From NCBI GenBank assembly GCA_013397795.1, contig VZTJ01005553.1, forward strand, positions 977,331-1,041,330: 64,000 bases of DNA, in the 5' to 3' direction. Positions 33,803-47,640 of this stretch are shown here, piece after piece. The notes beneath the pieces are model-generated. The model worked only from the letters and a program-made list of their open reading frames with translations, was not told where the DNA came from and did not search any database. The position numbers and the translations under genes are program-made. Positions within the stretch are counted from its first letter, which is position 1, and each line of letters begins with the position of its first letter. This DNA comes from Orthonyx spaldingii (lineage: Eukaryota > Chordata > Aves > Passeriformes > Orthonychidae).

Positions 33803-36166
33803 AAAACGTTAGCTCAACATTATTTCCAGCTGCAGGAGGTCCAAAACAATTATGTGTTTCACTTACAGAATAGACTTTCTCAAATGTTTATTTTTCCTGT
33901 TACAATGACATGATTTACTGTTTTATTAAAAGCAGACCCAAGAGAAAAAACATTAATTTTTAAATGTGTTGAAACCCAGAATATTTAAAACAGGGTGGAA
34001 TTTGACTTACTGTTTTATCTTGCTCTGCAAGGAAAATAAACAGCTGCCGAATGAATTCCACCTGGATATCTGCTTGTCTATACTTCTTCAATAACAAGGT
34101 GATTTGGGGTTTTATTCAAAAAAGGCAAACACAACAAATACTGTTATATAAGGTAGTATAGAAGGAAAATTAGTTCATAGCTTTCATAGGTTTGAGAACA
34201 TTGAAGGAATGTCCAGACTATGCTCTGAGGAGATTTAACACTAGAAAACATATTACAATGATAATGAAAATGGGCTTACAATTAAATTATCTTATAATGG
34301 AAGAAGAAACACTCTTTTTTGTCCTGGAGTGAGTCAATATCACCCCTTAAGTTTTAGGTAACAGACTTAAGTATGTGAAAAATACAAATGACTCATAAAG
34401 AAAAAGTACATCAGGTGAATCTAGCCTGGAATAGAGTATCTTGTAGACAGAGCAGCAGCAATAAGGGTGCCATGCTATCTTCCACAACATCCTCAAAGGC
34501 AAGCTAAGGCAAAATGACCTGGATGAAATTCTTGTCACACAGAACACTCATTGTGAACCACAGTCAGAGTGTAATTACCAGGAAGTTACAACAGTACTTA
34601 CACTTGACAGATTAATCAAGTGCAGTTCCTTCAGGAGTCTGTCCATGACCCAGTACTAACCATATTTCTGCCCTATTACCCTTGTCATTAATATGTATAG
34701 AGATTGAATTTTTAGCTGATAAAAATGGAACTGGGACTAAAATTCCACATGACCCTGATAAACTGAAAAAGTAACCCAACAACCCAGAACAAAATTCAGA
34801 AAAATATTTCACTCTTCTAGGAATGATTAACTTTACAAGTACCCAACGGGGAAAAACTGCTAAGGAAACAGTTCTTCAGTGCTGCAGGAATCTGAAAGAA
34901 CCACGAGTTACACAAAAGTCAACAATATAATCTGCAGAGCACATGAAGTAATCTTTCTTCTCTCTGTAACTTATGAAAGTTTTCGGCAGGAGTTGTCTGT
35001 GAAGTTTCAGGCACCACAATGAACCCTCAAAGTCCATAAGCAAGCAACAGACCTAATAACTAGAGGACTGTAAAATTTGTCTTAAGAGAAAAAGGAAAAG
35101 AGACTGAGATTTTTGATGCAAAGAAGAAAAAGCAGAAGAATCCCACAGGAGCAGTTTTAAAATATGGTGAATGGTGTTTGCAAAGAAGGAGGAAACAAAT
35201 TTTTCAAGTCCATTGAGACAGGGAAAATTGTCAAGACCTAAAACCCACAAAAAGGAAAATTTTAATCAGACAATAAGAAAAGTTTGCTAACAGGTAAGAC
35301 AGTAAAACATTAGACAAAGATGATCTAAGAAACCCATGACATTGAGGGTTTCTGAAAGACATATTAAACAAACTTCAGTCAAATAGTCCACATAATGATT
35401 ATTTGGGCTGATGGGTAAATAAAAAAGTTTTATGGTGCTTTCTTGCCATATTTTCTATGATTCTAGGAAGCAAATCTCCTGTTCCTCTTACCTGTCATTT
35501 GCCTCCAAGGGCGAACAGTTCACTCATAGAATACACTCAGTGCACTGCAGGTTGTACCACAGTACTTGTGTGGTGGGTTAAACCTGTGCTAGAGTCTCAG
35601 AAAACCAAAACAACAAGGTCTGTTATTATACAGGTCTCTTAATTTGTACAGCATGGACGCCTTGACAAAGGAAACATCATTGTTTTCATAAGCAAGATAT
35701 GAAAATGATGAAAGTTGCCCAAAGTCAGTCACAGAGACAGTGACAGAAAGATGAAGGGACATTACGTCTCTCAAGATTTTATCCTCTGAGTGGCGTAATA
35801 GACTGGTTCATTCACTGACTCATCCATTTAATTAATGACATATGGCTTTGAATTCTATAATTGGACATTTTTTAAACATCATCTCACCTTTACACCATAG
35901 TATAAGCATAAAAAAAGACCTTCAGTCCCATAAGTACACAAAGAAGACTAATGCTAAGTGAAATTTGGCCTTGCTTCTAGTGGGGGAAGGTGGACCAGAG
36001 CACCAAGAGTGCTCATCTGGCAACTTAAAATATTCAATATGTCTGTGGTTCTCTAATGAGACAAGAGAACTCCTACATACAAATTCTTGAGTAACAGTAT
36101 CTTGAATGTTCCTCATGAACCTGGCTGAAGCTGGTTCAGAGTGAAGTCGAGGTACTGTGACCCGCG
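33803..36166. other. Unique AT-rich sequence, no gene seen
   Basis: No gene or clear transposon. A motif resembling an ERVL LTR terminus ('tgtggtgggttaaacctg', 35569-35586) stands alone without further LTR sequence. Confidence 0.5.
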
Positions 36167-36475
36167 ATGGCAATCATGGACACATCACTACAAATAGAGT
36201 GGGAGAAGATGTGCCAGAAAAAGAAGGATAAATTCCAGCACAAACCCACCCTCATCTTTTCTTCTGGAACCAGGACTAGCTGGATCATCCTGCCTGCAGA
36301 GAGAAAAGACCACACAATTCCTATCTGTAAAGAAGAACCATCCAGACTAAACAGAGGTACTTGTTTGTAGAATAAACCAGTCTGGGTTATCAAACTCTCA
36401 TTCTGTCTCACTTTCTCTCCCCACTTGGTACTGTAATTCTACTCTTAACATCTTGTCATCACATCAAAAACGTGG
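36167..36475 (+). mobile_element. Weak LTR candidate
   Basis: The segment has CpG-bearing sequence at its left edge (36145-36170), a polyadenylation signal AATAAA at 36371-36376, and a downstream pyrimidine-rich stretch (36400-36425) like an R-U5 region. It lacks a clear TATA box, terminal TG...CA pair or target duplication. An avian ERV1-type LTR is my best guess, but ordinary sequence with a chance signal is not excluded. Confidence 0.25.
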
Positions 36476-39400
36476 TTCTGGCTGGGAGCCAAAGAGTTGC
36501 TGGACCTGACCAGACAAGATTTCATACAGACTCCTGGTGAGCCAGGACCTGAATCGCAGTCCTAGTGACAAACTGGTAACACTGAGGCAAGTTTGCCTAA
36601 ATAGATTCTTTCTCCCTGAACCCTTCTTCTCTCTCTGCCCACTTTCAATACTTATTTTTTTTCTTCTGGATTTCAGCTGGGCTATGCACAGACAAAAACT
36701 ACTTAGTGAAGTACAAAGTAAGTGACTATAATGATGCATTTTCTCTTGGCATAGAGACAATTGAGCTGGAACAAAATAATAATAATAATAAAGATTGAAT
36801 TAAAAATAACAGCAACAAAAACTGCAAGAGTATATTTGCCATTTTTTATTTCCCATCAAAAACTGTCCCTTAGCTACTTTGTGTGTTTCTGAAGTGTTCC
36901 TCATATTCCACTTGCCTAGAAAATGCTTTGTGCAGGAGGCCTGAATAATCTTATTACAAAGATGCTCACTTGGTGTTGCATATATTTCACACAAATAAAA
37001 ATTCTATAGATTACAAAGGGGGTAATATATATATATTTTTTTTAACTTTTCAGTATTGACAAAAAAGCATTATTTACAACAAGTAAAAAATATGTAGTCC
37101 ATCAGCACTGACCTTCTGTCGTCTATACAAGCATACGAAATCTCTCATCTTAGACTGTGCCTCCTTAAAATCCACCCTGCCAATTTTTTAGTTGTGGTCA
37201 ATTAAACACTACTCTGCTATGGGAGGGATACCATTTCTCACAGACACTCAGCCGACTGAGAAACAAAAGCAGACTGTCACAGACTTGTGGGTGTTTGACA
37301 ACCTGCTCTGCACAGCTGCACGCCAAGAACGCAGGACTGAGCACAGTTCAGTCCAGCTCCTGTGATGCATAATTGCTTTTATTCTGTTATAATAAAGATG
37401 TCATCCTCTCTGTAATTAAATCTGTGAATCATTAAATAGCCACTGCTTTACTATTTACAGAAGCAGTGAGTTTAATTTCTCATGATACTATTCTCTGGAA
37501 GTGTTTTGGTGATTTGACATATTTTAATTAGCTCCAAAATACTGGGTTTTTTTTATCAACTGTGACAGAAAAAAGTTCTTACATATAGTAGAGTAGCAGC
37601 TGCCTGGGACTGCAAGGGATTAGTGTTTATCTGTCCTGTATATTCTCAGCATATCTAAGATATCCATTTTGTTTTTTACAGGCTATTAAAAATGAACTAT
37701 ACTCAGGAAAAGCATGCTTAGTTTATCCTTCAGTTGCAGGTAGTTCTTCCCACCACATTTCACCAAAGATTCAAAGTCCTGTTTCTTTCGTTTCTCAAAG
37801 GTGTCTGGAAGGTAACTGAAGCCTTTAAAGTAAGTCCATCCACCTATGGCAAAAGCAAATCAAAGGTGCAACTTCCAAACCATCTGATTGCAACATCAGC
37901 TCTCTATTGTCACCCCAAATCAATGCCTGAAAATGGCCATGGGTGGTCAAATAGTCTTTCTGGCAATGACTTGCAAGAAAGCTGATGGTGCAAGCATGTA
38001 CAGGGCACTTAGCTGGGCTTGTAAGCACAAATGAGTCCATCATGCCCATCTGAGCACAGCTTAGGTAACGTGTGAAGCACAAATGAAACATAATGTTTAG
38101 GTGAGACAGAGATACGGCCACCATCCCCTGCTGTTTCCATCTCTCCCTCTTAAAAGAGGTTTTGTGGTTAATCACTGCCTGTAGATTATCTTGGTCACAG
38201 AAACTCAGGTTGATTTGGAGCTACAGCAAAATCAAGGAATTGAAAGCAGTATCCCAGTAACACTCCATCTCCATTTATCCCTCCATTAATCCATGCCCCT
38301 GTATGCTAATATTTTGCTCTCCCTGGCTTTACAGTCTATCAGCTTGTAGGAATGCTTTTAGCTTTCTTACAGTGGGAAACCACTGTGCGGTTCCCAGCCT
38401 GGGCACTGCTGTAAGCTACAGGAGATGCTCTGGAGTGTTACAGACACTGCTTTTGGGTGGCTGAGTGCCCCCTCCTATGTGTGTGTGGGCAAACAGGACT
38501 TGGGCACTGCTTTAACCATTGCCCCAAGGCATTGTAGTCCCTACAATACAATATCAGGGTGGTAAAATGCAGGTGACTGTAATCAGAAAAGAATGACTTT
38601 CATTCAAACATCAGACACTTCCTTAAATACTAGGCCACTTCTGCTGGTAAGTGACCCCATTTCCATTGCTAATAATAGAAAGAGATATTAAAACAGGAAC
38701 TCTAAAATAAAACTCATAAGACAGTAACTGCACATCGGAGAAATGTTGTTTCTCTATCATGTAGCAGTGCACAAGGCAAGGGGAACTCAGTGCTACCCAG
38801 CCTGATACAGCAACACAATTCAGGGTGCAATGAGCAGATTCTGCCCATAAATGCCAATGTAGTGCTGCATCCTATGGGTAAGAGATGCCCAGAGCATCAA
38901 TTCCCAAGGGTTCCCTTCACCGACGACCACTGAGAAGATGCCTGCTACTGGCAGAGTAACCATCAAGTGGCCATTTTGGACTTGTTGCTATTTAAAGAGC
39001 TAAAATCCTTTGACAGGGATGCCATGAAAACCATGAATGCTACATTCCCAAGTAACTAGCATAGAAACAAAGGAACAGGAAGAAAGTTTGAAAAAGTGTC
39101 TCAACCTTCTCCCTGCTCCTGTCCTCTCTAGTAAAGCAAACACCAAAAAAAAAAAAATCCAAACAACTAAAATCGTTTCTTCTGCTAAACCAGTTTGTAA
39201 AGAAAAATTGTGACCATTCAGGACTAAATTCCAAAGCACTCAGACACAGAGTTTTTTCATTGTTTTCAATGCAAGGAGGAGCAACAGCTGTGGTGCAGTC
39301 TAAACCACACATCAAGATATATTAGACCAGAACATCCCTTCCTCCTGCTTCATCAACTGTTCTAAATGTTTCTAAATAATACACATGGGCTGCTCTGACT

Positions 39401-41053
39401 CTGATGTAGACAGATAGAGCACAGTTTGGCATGTGGCAGACTGGCTTGCTGATGTTGCAATGAGTTTCCCTGACTCTTGGGGCCTAGTTGCAAACAGTGA
39501 AAAACAGTAGTTTATTTTACTGGAACATGTGTATGCAGTTTCTATTTCTTTTTCACCAAGGAATAACTCAATAAAATTAAATCAAGGTTTTTCACCCTTT
39601 TAGACCCTGGAAATTACGTTTAGGCACTTATTTAAGTGCTTTGGTGCACCTACAAATTTCACTCTAGTCAAGTTACAGATGCTCAAAACATATGGACCCC
39701 TGAATAAACCCACTTGGATGTTTCCACCCTTCTCACTGCAGTCATTTGCGCACATGCCTAACAGGACCAGAGTTAAGTCAGAAGAGCTCAATTAACACCT
39801 ACGTAAATACAATCCCGACTGTTAGACTTAGGAGAGAAGGGGATTTGACAAGAATATAAAAATGTACCAATCTAATTTAAATTGATAGTGCCCCTTCCCA
39901 CTCTTCTTTTCCCCACTGCAGAGTGTGATTCAGCTCTCACCTACCATCTCATACAGAAGGTTTGGAGTTACTTTTTTGCCCAAGATCCCTTCTATTGTTG
40001 TAGGAAATACTGTTCATTAATGTAAAAGGGTTTTGTAAATAAGGCCAGTAGAAAAAAATTCCTTTTTCTAAATATCAATCATAGGCATTCAGATTAGTGA
40101 AGTTAGTGAAACTTGAACCTGTTCATCCCTATCAAACATGAATAAATGCTGGACAGCTTTGCTAGCTGCTCCTGCCAGCCAGACAATGCCAGAGCAAGGA
40201 CATAAAAGCTAACAAAAACAAAATGTACACCAGTGCATTTCATAGATCTAGGAAAGAAACCAAGTGCTGCTAGGAAAATGGGATTATAATTAAGGTTTCC
40301 ATCTTCTCAAAATTTCATTTCACATCTTGGGATTAATCTGGTTTACAAAATTTTCCAGATTCTTGATTTCCCTAGAATTTTAACTTTCATTATCTCCTAC
40401 AGCTTTTTATTTTTTAGGAGAAAATATTGATATTTAGAATTAAAAATGGTACATCAATCTCTCATTGTTTATGTCTGCAATGAGATATTTAATTCAGTGA
40501 CATTAACTAAACTTGGGGCTCAGTACATCAGATTCTGACAGAAACCATATTTGGAATCTACACAGGTTTTTTGAGACTACCATGAAGAAGAAAGATTTTC
40601 CAAAACCTGGAGTATTAGCCTGCATTTTAGATGACACAGATTTAGGTCCTCAAAGCACACAGGATTCAGACAGGTTGACACAAAAGTATTCCAAGAGGGG
40701 ACTTACTGTCAAAATTAAGACAAAAAATATTTAGACTTCAGCTGACAACACTGACCGTCCTGATTGACTCTGACAGGCCATTCTGCAGTTTTTCAGACAG
40801 GTTTAAAAGAAGACTTCCTCAAATGAGCATTTGCACAGACCAATCCAGGGAACACTTTTCCAGCAATTTCATAGGGTAGGATCTTACATAACTACCTCAC
40901 ATATTTATTTTGCATGCATCCTGTCATGTTATGTGCTGGTTTTAAGAAAAAAGAAAAACAAGTATTTTTTAGACATGATTAATCTTACCATTATTCAGCA
41001 ATTATTTTGCATGAGATCAGGTTTTTATTCTGGGAGAGCACTTCCCTCTCAAC
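36476..41053. other. Unique sequence, no confident gene
   Basis: No coding exon or transposon recognised. Short simple repeats occur at 36776-36791 (AAT)n and 37027-37036 (AT)n. The segment 37360-37550 is dense in TAAT motifs. Frames at 37734-38175 on both strands and 40513-40734 have no known motif. Confidence 0.5.
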
Positions 41054-42092
41054 TCATAGAATCACAGAATTATAGAATGGTTTGGTTTGGAAGGGACCTT
41101 AAAAGTCAGCTAGTTCCAACCCCCCTGACATGAGCGTTGGCGCCTTTCACTAGAGCAGGTTGCTCAAAGCCCCATCCAACTTGGCCTTGAACACTTCCAG
41201 GGATGGGGTATCCACAGCTTCTCTGGGAAATGTGCACCAGTGCCTCAACACCCTCATGGTGAAGATTTCTTCCTTAGATCTACTCTGAACACACCCCTTT
41301 CAGTTTAAAGGGTATTCTCCCATATGCTAATACTGCATGTCCTTGGAAAAGTCTCTTCAACTCTCTTGTATTCCCTCTAGGTACTGGAAGATGCTAGAAG
41401 TTCTCTTTGCCAAGCTGAACAGTCCCAACTCTTTCAGTTTCCTTAATAGGAGAAATGCTCCAGCCCTCTGAGCATCTTCCTGGTCTGCTCTGGACTTGCT
41501 CCAGCAGGTCCATGTCCTTCCTACATTGGGGGCTCCAGAACTGGATGCAGCACTCCGCGGGGGGTCTTACCAGAGCCGAGCAGAGGATCAGAGTCTCCTC
41601 CCTCAACTTGCTGGCCACATGGCTTTTGATGCAGCTTGGGACATAGTTGGTTTTATGAGCTGCAGTTGCACATTGCTGGGAGATGTTGAGCTTCTCATCA
41701 GCCAACAGCCCCAAGTGCTTCTCCCCAGGGCTGCTCTCAGTACCTCCTCCACCCAGCCTGGATGTGTGCTTGGGATTGCCCCAGCCCACATACAAGACCT
41801 TGTACTTGGCCTTCTATTGAACTATTGATCTTCATGAGGTTCCCACAGGCCCACCTCTCAGGCCTGTCCAGGTCCCTCTGGATGGCACCCCTTCCCTCCA
41901 GTGTATCGACTGCACCACACAGCTTGGCATTGCTGGCAAAATTGCTGAGGGAGCCGTCAATCCACTGCTAACATCAACAAAGATTTTAAAGACCACCCGT
42001 CCCAATATTGATTCCCAAAGAACTCTACTTGTCACTAGTGTCCACTTGAACATCAGGACATTAAACACAACTCCCTGAGTGTGATTTCTCCT
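41054..42092 (-). mobile_element. CR1 LINE, 5'-truncated copy
   Basis: The 3' tail starts at 41054 ('catagaatcacagaattata') and sense runs leftward to about 42092. It includes the CR1 3' end, the ORF2 C-terminus and part of the reverse transcriptase. The pattern 'ggaagggacctt' near the tail is typical of avian CR1. The copy is diverged and frameshifted. Confidence 0.94.
41394..41795 (-). pseudogene. CR1 ORF2 remnant (post-RT region)
   Basis: A 133-codon frame in CR1 sense orientation. The order GEKHLGLLADEKLN (about residues 24-37), SQQCATAAHK, then LVRPPAECCIQFWSPQCRKD (about 74-93) and LLEQVQ follows the conserved CR1 ORF2 block downstream of the reverse transcriptase core. The end of the frame loses CR1 similarity through a frameshift. 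Confidence 0.88.
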
Positions 42093-44284
42093 CAGTGAAA
42101 GCTGTGTGTTTCTTGCTGTTCCACTTTGGGAAAGGGTTCTTTAATTCAAAACAAAATGATGCATTGTGTCAGTCTTCCAGATCCAGATCCCCAACCATAA
42201 TGGGCAAGTGCCACTACCATCCATGCATTGGCACTCTTAAAAAGGCACCAAATAAACCAGCCCATACTGACTGAACAAGCACAAGGTAAACAGAGGAGGT
42301 GTACTGGTCAGTAAGAGAGAGTTAAGAACAAAGAATGGGAAAAAACCACTAAAATTATAACTTGTGGCAAAGGGAAATGGGATATATACTCTGAAAGACA
42401 AACTGTATCAATATTGGTCTGTAAAAGACCCTCAAGTCAGTTTGAGAGTCATATCTCTTTTATCCTTAACTAAGAAATAATCCCTCTAAGTGTCTCTTCT
42501 ATTTTCAACGTGTTCAAGAGTCCTTTTGAAACCTACCTTGGAAGGCAGCCAACAAGTCTCTGCCACTGTGCAGAGGATCTGCAGCTGAATACCAATTGAT
42601 TTCACTGTGTAATACACTGAGGTTTGATCTATGCACCCAATGCAGAAGAGAAGAGAGATTGAACTCTGAGTAACTTGCTTTGATAAAGTGAACATCATGA
42701 AGCAGAAGACTGGGACAAGTTGATATGAATTATCTTTGCCGTCCAAATGGCACAACACAGACCTCCTGACAGCTCTGGGAGGCTGGGTATCTTCTGTTCT
42801 GATAGTTATAGTGTAGCTCAAACCAGCAAAAGATTTTGTCTTTCACAACCACAGGGCTGCAATATATAGCAGATTGTAGAAAAGATCCTATGAAACATAG
42901 GGAAGAGTGGACTGTAGATAAGGGGCAGAGTGGAGCATTCTTCAGCTACCTTTGCTTCTTCAGTTTATCACAGACATGTTCTTGCATGAACAGCAAACTC
43001 ACCTTCTAATGACACTAACTGTCATCTAAGATATAAATGTGCCATGCTGAGATCTCTGGGCTTCTTCTCCCTTTGGAAGACCAAGACTTTCTGAAAGACT
43101 TCTCCCAATTCACACAGAGTCAGGTATCACCCAACCATTTTCAACCATAGAGCAAGAGGAAGCAAAAATGAGAATTCTTTTTCCACTGTATGTTCAATTT
43201 GCATAGGAGATACATAATGTGTTGCAGCCAGGGGTTGACTGTGAATAAAAATCCAAATGAAAAAGAGAACATAGGGAAGCAGAAGCTCATTATTGGGTCA
43301 ACAGGCCCAGGCTAAGCTCATAGACCTTCTTGCACCTCCATTTGGATATCTAAGCATAATATTTCTCCAGGTCAGAAGGGTACTGAAGTGAGGAGCACAG
43401 AGAAGGGTGTTGCTGGAGCAACATGCGCATAGACAAGCTCTGTTATCTTGAGGAAGCCTTAAACAGGAATTTGATCACTCATTAATCATCATTAGTCTTT
43501 GCCAGGGACTTTATAGTCTCTCAGACTAGGTTTGTTGAATGTTCTGCTAGTATTTGCTCCAAAATCATTAATATACAAGTTTCAATTATAGTATTGGTTG
43601 AGCCACACTCTCTTATTTGTAATTATTATCTGTTCATCCTGGAATGTGCTCAGATAATAATTATCATTCTTGATTAGTTAAAAATCTGATATGTAACTGT
43701 CTAAATGAAAACCATCAACCATTTTGCCCACAATCAATGTAAGATGCAATAAAGAAAAGAAGTTTGCAGAAATGCACACAGACAATTTCAAATTTCAACC
43801 CCAAATATCTTGCATTCTGGCAGAGAAAAAGATCAACAATATATATTAAAAAAAAAAGCTAAGAAGCTTAACTAAATTGGAAACATTTAAAAACAAAATG
43901 GCAGCTTCACCAAGCAGCTGACACAAGTTCCCAAGGAGAAGTAAAGAGCATTCTATCCTATTCTAGATCACTAACAGAAATTCATGAAGTGAAACGCATA
44001 TTCATGCAGCCCCAAGAGTTTCCCTGTTGCTCATCATTCCAGTATGTCAGAGCATTAGGGCATTTTATGGAAAGTGACTGGCTGACCTGTGCTTTCCTTT
44101 GGGTTCAGCAGCAAATAGGATTTCTTCTTCTGTGTGAGGTTGCCTGAGGTACTTCCTAACTCACACAGGATTTCCCAGTGGCTCATCTCAGTTTCCATGC
44201 TACAGATCTACTTGGAAGAATCCCAGGCAATACAGTCCTGGAGAAAAGAATAGTGGAGACCAGGTTCATATTGAAGCCTTCTCT
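42093..44284. other. Unique sequence, no gene seen; perfect inverted repeat inside
   Basis: No coding exon recognised. The segment 43480-43760 is AT-rich with TAAT/GATA-like motifs and includes the inverted repeat at 43620-43663. The 111-codon minus frame at 42486-42821 has no motif. Confidence 0.5.
43620..43663. repeat. Perfect 13-bp inverted repeat with 18-nt spacer
   Basis: TAATTATTATCTG (43620-43632) and CAGATAATAATTA (43651-43663) are exact reverse complements. Each arm contains a GATA-type core (AGATAA) and a TAATTA core. The 18-base spacer contains GGAATG, a TEAD-like motif. It could form a hairpin in RNA or serve as a symmetrical protein-binding site. Function is not shown. Confidence 0.9.
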
Positions 44285-46165
44285 AAGCTCAAGAGTGGTC
44301 CAATCTTACATGCAAAAACCTAGGCAAAAATGTCATAGGAGGCCTGCATGCATACACAAGGAGCTTCTGACTAAACCTGAACATAGAAAGGAAGCATGCA
44401 AGCAGAGTAATCAACCTGGAATATATAGATACTCCTCAAAGCCACAGGTAAGGATTGAGAAAAGCCAAAGCCTACCTGGAGCTGAACCTGGCAAGGGACA
44501 AGAAGAACAAAAATAACATTTCTACAGCTCTCTCAACAGCAGAAGAAAGACTGAGGAATATGTGTGTCCAGAGCTGAATGAGCTGAAGAACTTGGTCAAA
44601 AAGGGAAAAGTACTTCTGAATGCTTACTTGGGTTCAGTATTTACTGGCAGAAGTGATCTTTGGGAATCTCAGACCCTGAGACCAGATAAAAAGTCTAGAT
44701 AAGGCAAGACCCTCGATGGGGGGTGGGGGCGACACAGGTCAGGTAACACTTTAACTGGACATACATAAGTCCATGGGAACTAATAATAGCTGAGAAGCTG
44801 TTTGATGACATTGTGAGGCTACTCTTGCCATGGTAGTCAGGGCAACTGTGGGAATTTTCTAAGGATTGACAGAAAGCAAATGTCACTCCTATCTTCAAGG
44901 ATGGCAAGAAGGAGGAGCCGGAGAGATACAGACAGTCAGCCTCAAGCTGATCCTTGGGAAGGAGATGGAGCACTTCCAAATTTTTTAAGCACCAGTAGGT
45001 AACTGTGAGTTGTCAGCACGAATTTATGAAGGGAAAATCATGCCTGACCAAAGACAGCCTTCCATAAGAAGATGAGTATCTTAGTGGATAAGGGGAGAGC
45101 AGTGTATGTTCCTCATTTTGATTTTAGCAAAGCGAAGTCTCCCATATCTTTGTCACAAAGAGATAAAGTATAGACTAGACAAATGGACAGAAAGGTGGGC
45201 AGAAAACAGTTATCAAGTACCAGGCTGAAAAGGTTATGGTCATCAGGACAATGTCCATCTGGAGACCACGCATTATTGGTGCACCTCGTGGCTGATACTG
45301 GAGCCAAAACTGCTCACCATCTTTATAAATGACCCAGGAAATGGGACAGGACTGCATCCTCAGCAGGTTTTTAAGGGATTCAAAAGTGGAAGGAACATTT
45401 GATGCACTGTAGGGTTGTGCTTCCATGCAGAGGGACCTCAATAGGCTTGAGAAATGAGCCAGCAGGTAACAGGTGGAAATGCAGCTTTTCAGAAGCAAGA
45501 TGTTGAATATGAGCCAGAATTGGGCAGTTGTGGCAAAGATAGCCAATAGCATAATGTCATGCTTTAGACAGAGCATTGCCAGAAGGTCAAGGGAGGCAAT
45601 CCTCCCATGCTACTCAACCCTGGTGAGACATCTGAGTGCTGGATCCAATGCTGGGGTCCTCAATACAAGAAAGACTTACTGGAGCGAGTTTAGTAAAAGT
45701 CTACAAAAATGGTTCAGGAATTGGAACACCTGCCATACAAGGGGAGGTCAAGAGAGCTGGGACTGTTCAGCCTCTAAAACAGAAGGCTCTGGGACATCTT
45801 TTCAGTCTCTGTAAATGCCTGACGGAGTGGAATAATGAAGATGCAGTCAAACTCTTCTCAGTGATGACCAGTTACAGGACAAGAGGCAACGGGTATAAAT
45901 TAAAAATAAAGAAAATTCAATCTAAGCATAAAAAAAACACCTTTTCTTTTTTTTACTTTTTTTATTTTTACTTTGAGGAGAGTCAAACACATGCATGTTG
46001 CACAGACAGTCAGTATTTGAATACTTTAGAGATACTCAGATTCTTACTGTACATGACTCTGGCCAACCTGTTCTGGCTGACCTTACTTTGAGCAGAGGGT
46101 AGGACTAAACTATCTGCAGAAGTCCCTTCCTACGTTAGCAATTTTGTAACTCTGTAATTCTGTAT
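44285..46165 (+). mobile_element. CR1 LINE, longest copy in the window (about 1.9 kb)
   Basis: The copy starts in the sequence between endonuclease and reverse transcriptase, with blocks such as 'caaggagcttctgac', 'gaaaggaagcatgc' and 'ggagctgaacctggcaaggga'. It passes through the reverse transcriptase, with IFKDGKKEEPERY-type sequence at about 44890-44935 and an RT FDFSKA-type remnant near 45115-45135. It ends in 'gtaactctgtaattctgtatg' at 46165. Open frames at 44178-44516, 45473-45814 and 45636-46091 are fragments of its ORF2 in different frames. A T-rich tract at about 45938-45975 interrupts the 3' region. The copy is heavily mutated and inactive. Confidence 0.92.
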
Positions 46166-47640
46166 GAAGTCATATTCACACCGCCAGTTTTTCAAGGCAT
46201 TGCATGGCTATCTCTAACAACTGAAGGCCAGGCAGTTGTCACGAGTAGCTCTACAATACAAAACCTGCTGTGCCTTTGGAAAGAAGCAGGCTCGCATTTC
46301 CCCAGAGAGAGGAGGGAACTGAATCCAGCTTTTCCACATCCTATGTGGTTTCCTAACAGATGGGCCAGAAGGTTAGTGCCAATAGAGGAAATGGAACATG
46401 ACAGAGTTTATTCCCAAGCCTGTTTCTGGGTGCTTACATTAAGAGCTTGTGTCCTTCTAAGTGGAAAGAGCTGGACTCTGGAGGGTGATGGAGAACAATG
46501 GAAAACAAGCTGTTGCTCTGCATTGCCCTCTGAACAAAAGTGTATTTTTAAGAATAGTTCTGCTCCGGCCCCAGCAGTACATGAGGTACTCTAATGAGGT
46601 TTTCCAAGAGCTGTTGTTTCTGCCAAGCTTGATGTCCTACATTTGCATATCCTGGCATTTACAATGCCTTAAAAAATAAGAAATAAAAAGTACTGTCCTT
46701 TGCAAATCTTAAATCTGGCTATACACAAACAGCTTCCAGCCTGCAGACTCACAGCACCTTCATGGACAGAAATAGCCAAAGACAAGTAGCACCCTGGTCA
46801 TTTAGAGGAGAGGCAAATCTGATAGGCTGCAAGAAAGAAACAGCTTGATGGGCTTTTGGGTGCTGTTGAGATGAGGGGTGACAAACTGACTCTACAGCAG
46901 AGGCACTAAGGGAGGAGGAGTAAGGAAAAGAGGGAGGAAAGTCTGCAGCATAAGACTGTAACCATGTTGGTGACTAGGCAAAAAAAACTTGTTGGTAGAG
47001 ATTCCTATAACCTTTTTCTCTTCTCTGGCCATAGAAGGTAGAGGAAGGGCAAAAGGAAATGTATTCCTCAGTTATAAATAAAAACAGAAAGGTAGTATAA
47101 AGATTACATTGCTCCAATGTAAAATGAAATTATCTACTCTGCTCTTACTGAACAGGGTGTTCTAATATAGAGCCCTGACTCAGATTTTAAAAGCAGCATG
47201 TACCAAAAAAAAAAGAAAATAGCAGTCAGTGATTTCACAAGGTCATTATATAAAGACTTGGAAATACGATTAAGCTCCAAATGAAAACAAAGAAGTAATT
47301 TAGGAGATTGCTTTTGTTTCTTGTTATTCTTTTAAATGCATGTCATTGAGAAACCTCATCATGCACTGGCAGTGTTATAAAGGTGATAAGCAGGCCAGAT
47401 GGATTCAGGTTACCCTGAGGCTTCTGCTGAATTTCACAGGTGCCTATAAGTAATTCCTTCACTTTCCACAGACCTAGCAACACTTTACCTAAGCTTCATA
47501 TGCACTTTTGAGCACTGCTTTTCCAAAAAAATTTGGATGAGCAGAAGAGATTTTAGAGGAGCTCAATGAGGATGATCAGTTGGATTGGTCAGTTGTCCTC
47601 ATATATATGTGAATGAACTACAAATCAGATGAATTGTTGA
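46166..47640. other. Unique sequence, no gene seen
   Basis: No recognised gene or repeat. Frames at 46343-46679 have no motif. Confidence 0.5.

Noticed and set aside
35569..35586. LTR terminus ('tgtggtgggttaaacctg')
   Set aside because: No further LTR sequence on either side, and too short to support an element.
44178..44516. 112-codon host gene candidate
   Set aside because: Most of it overlaps CR1 ORF2 sequence at the start of the 44285-46165 copy.
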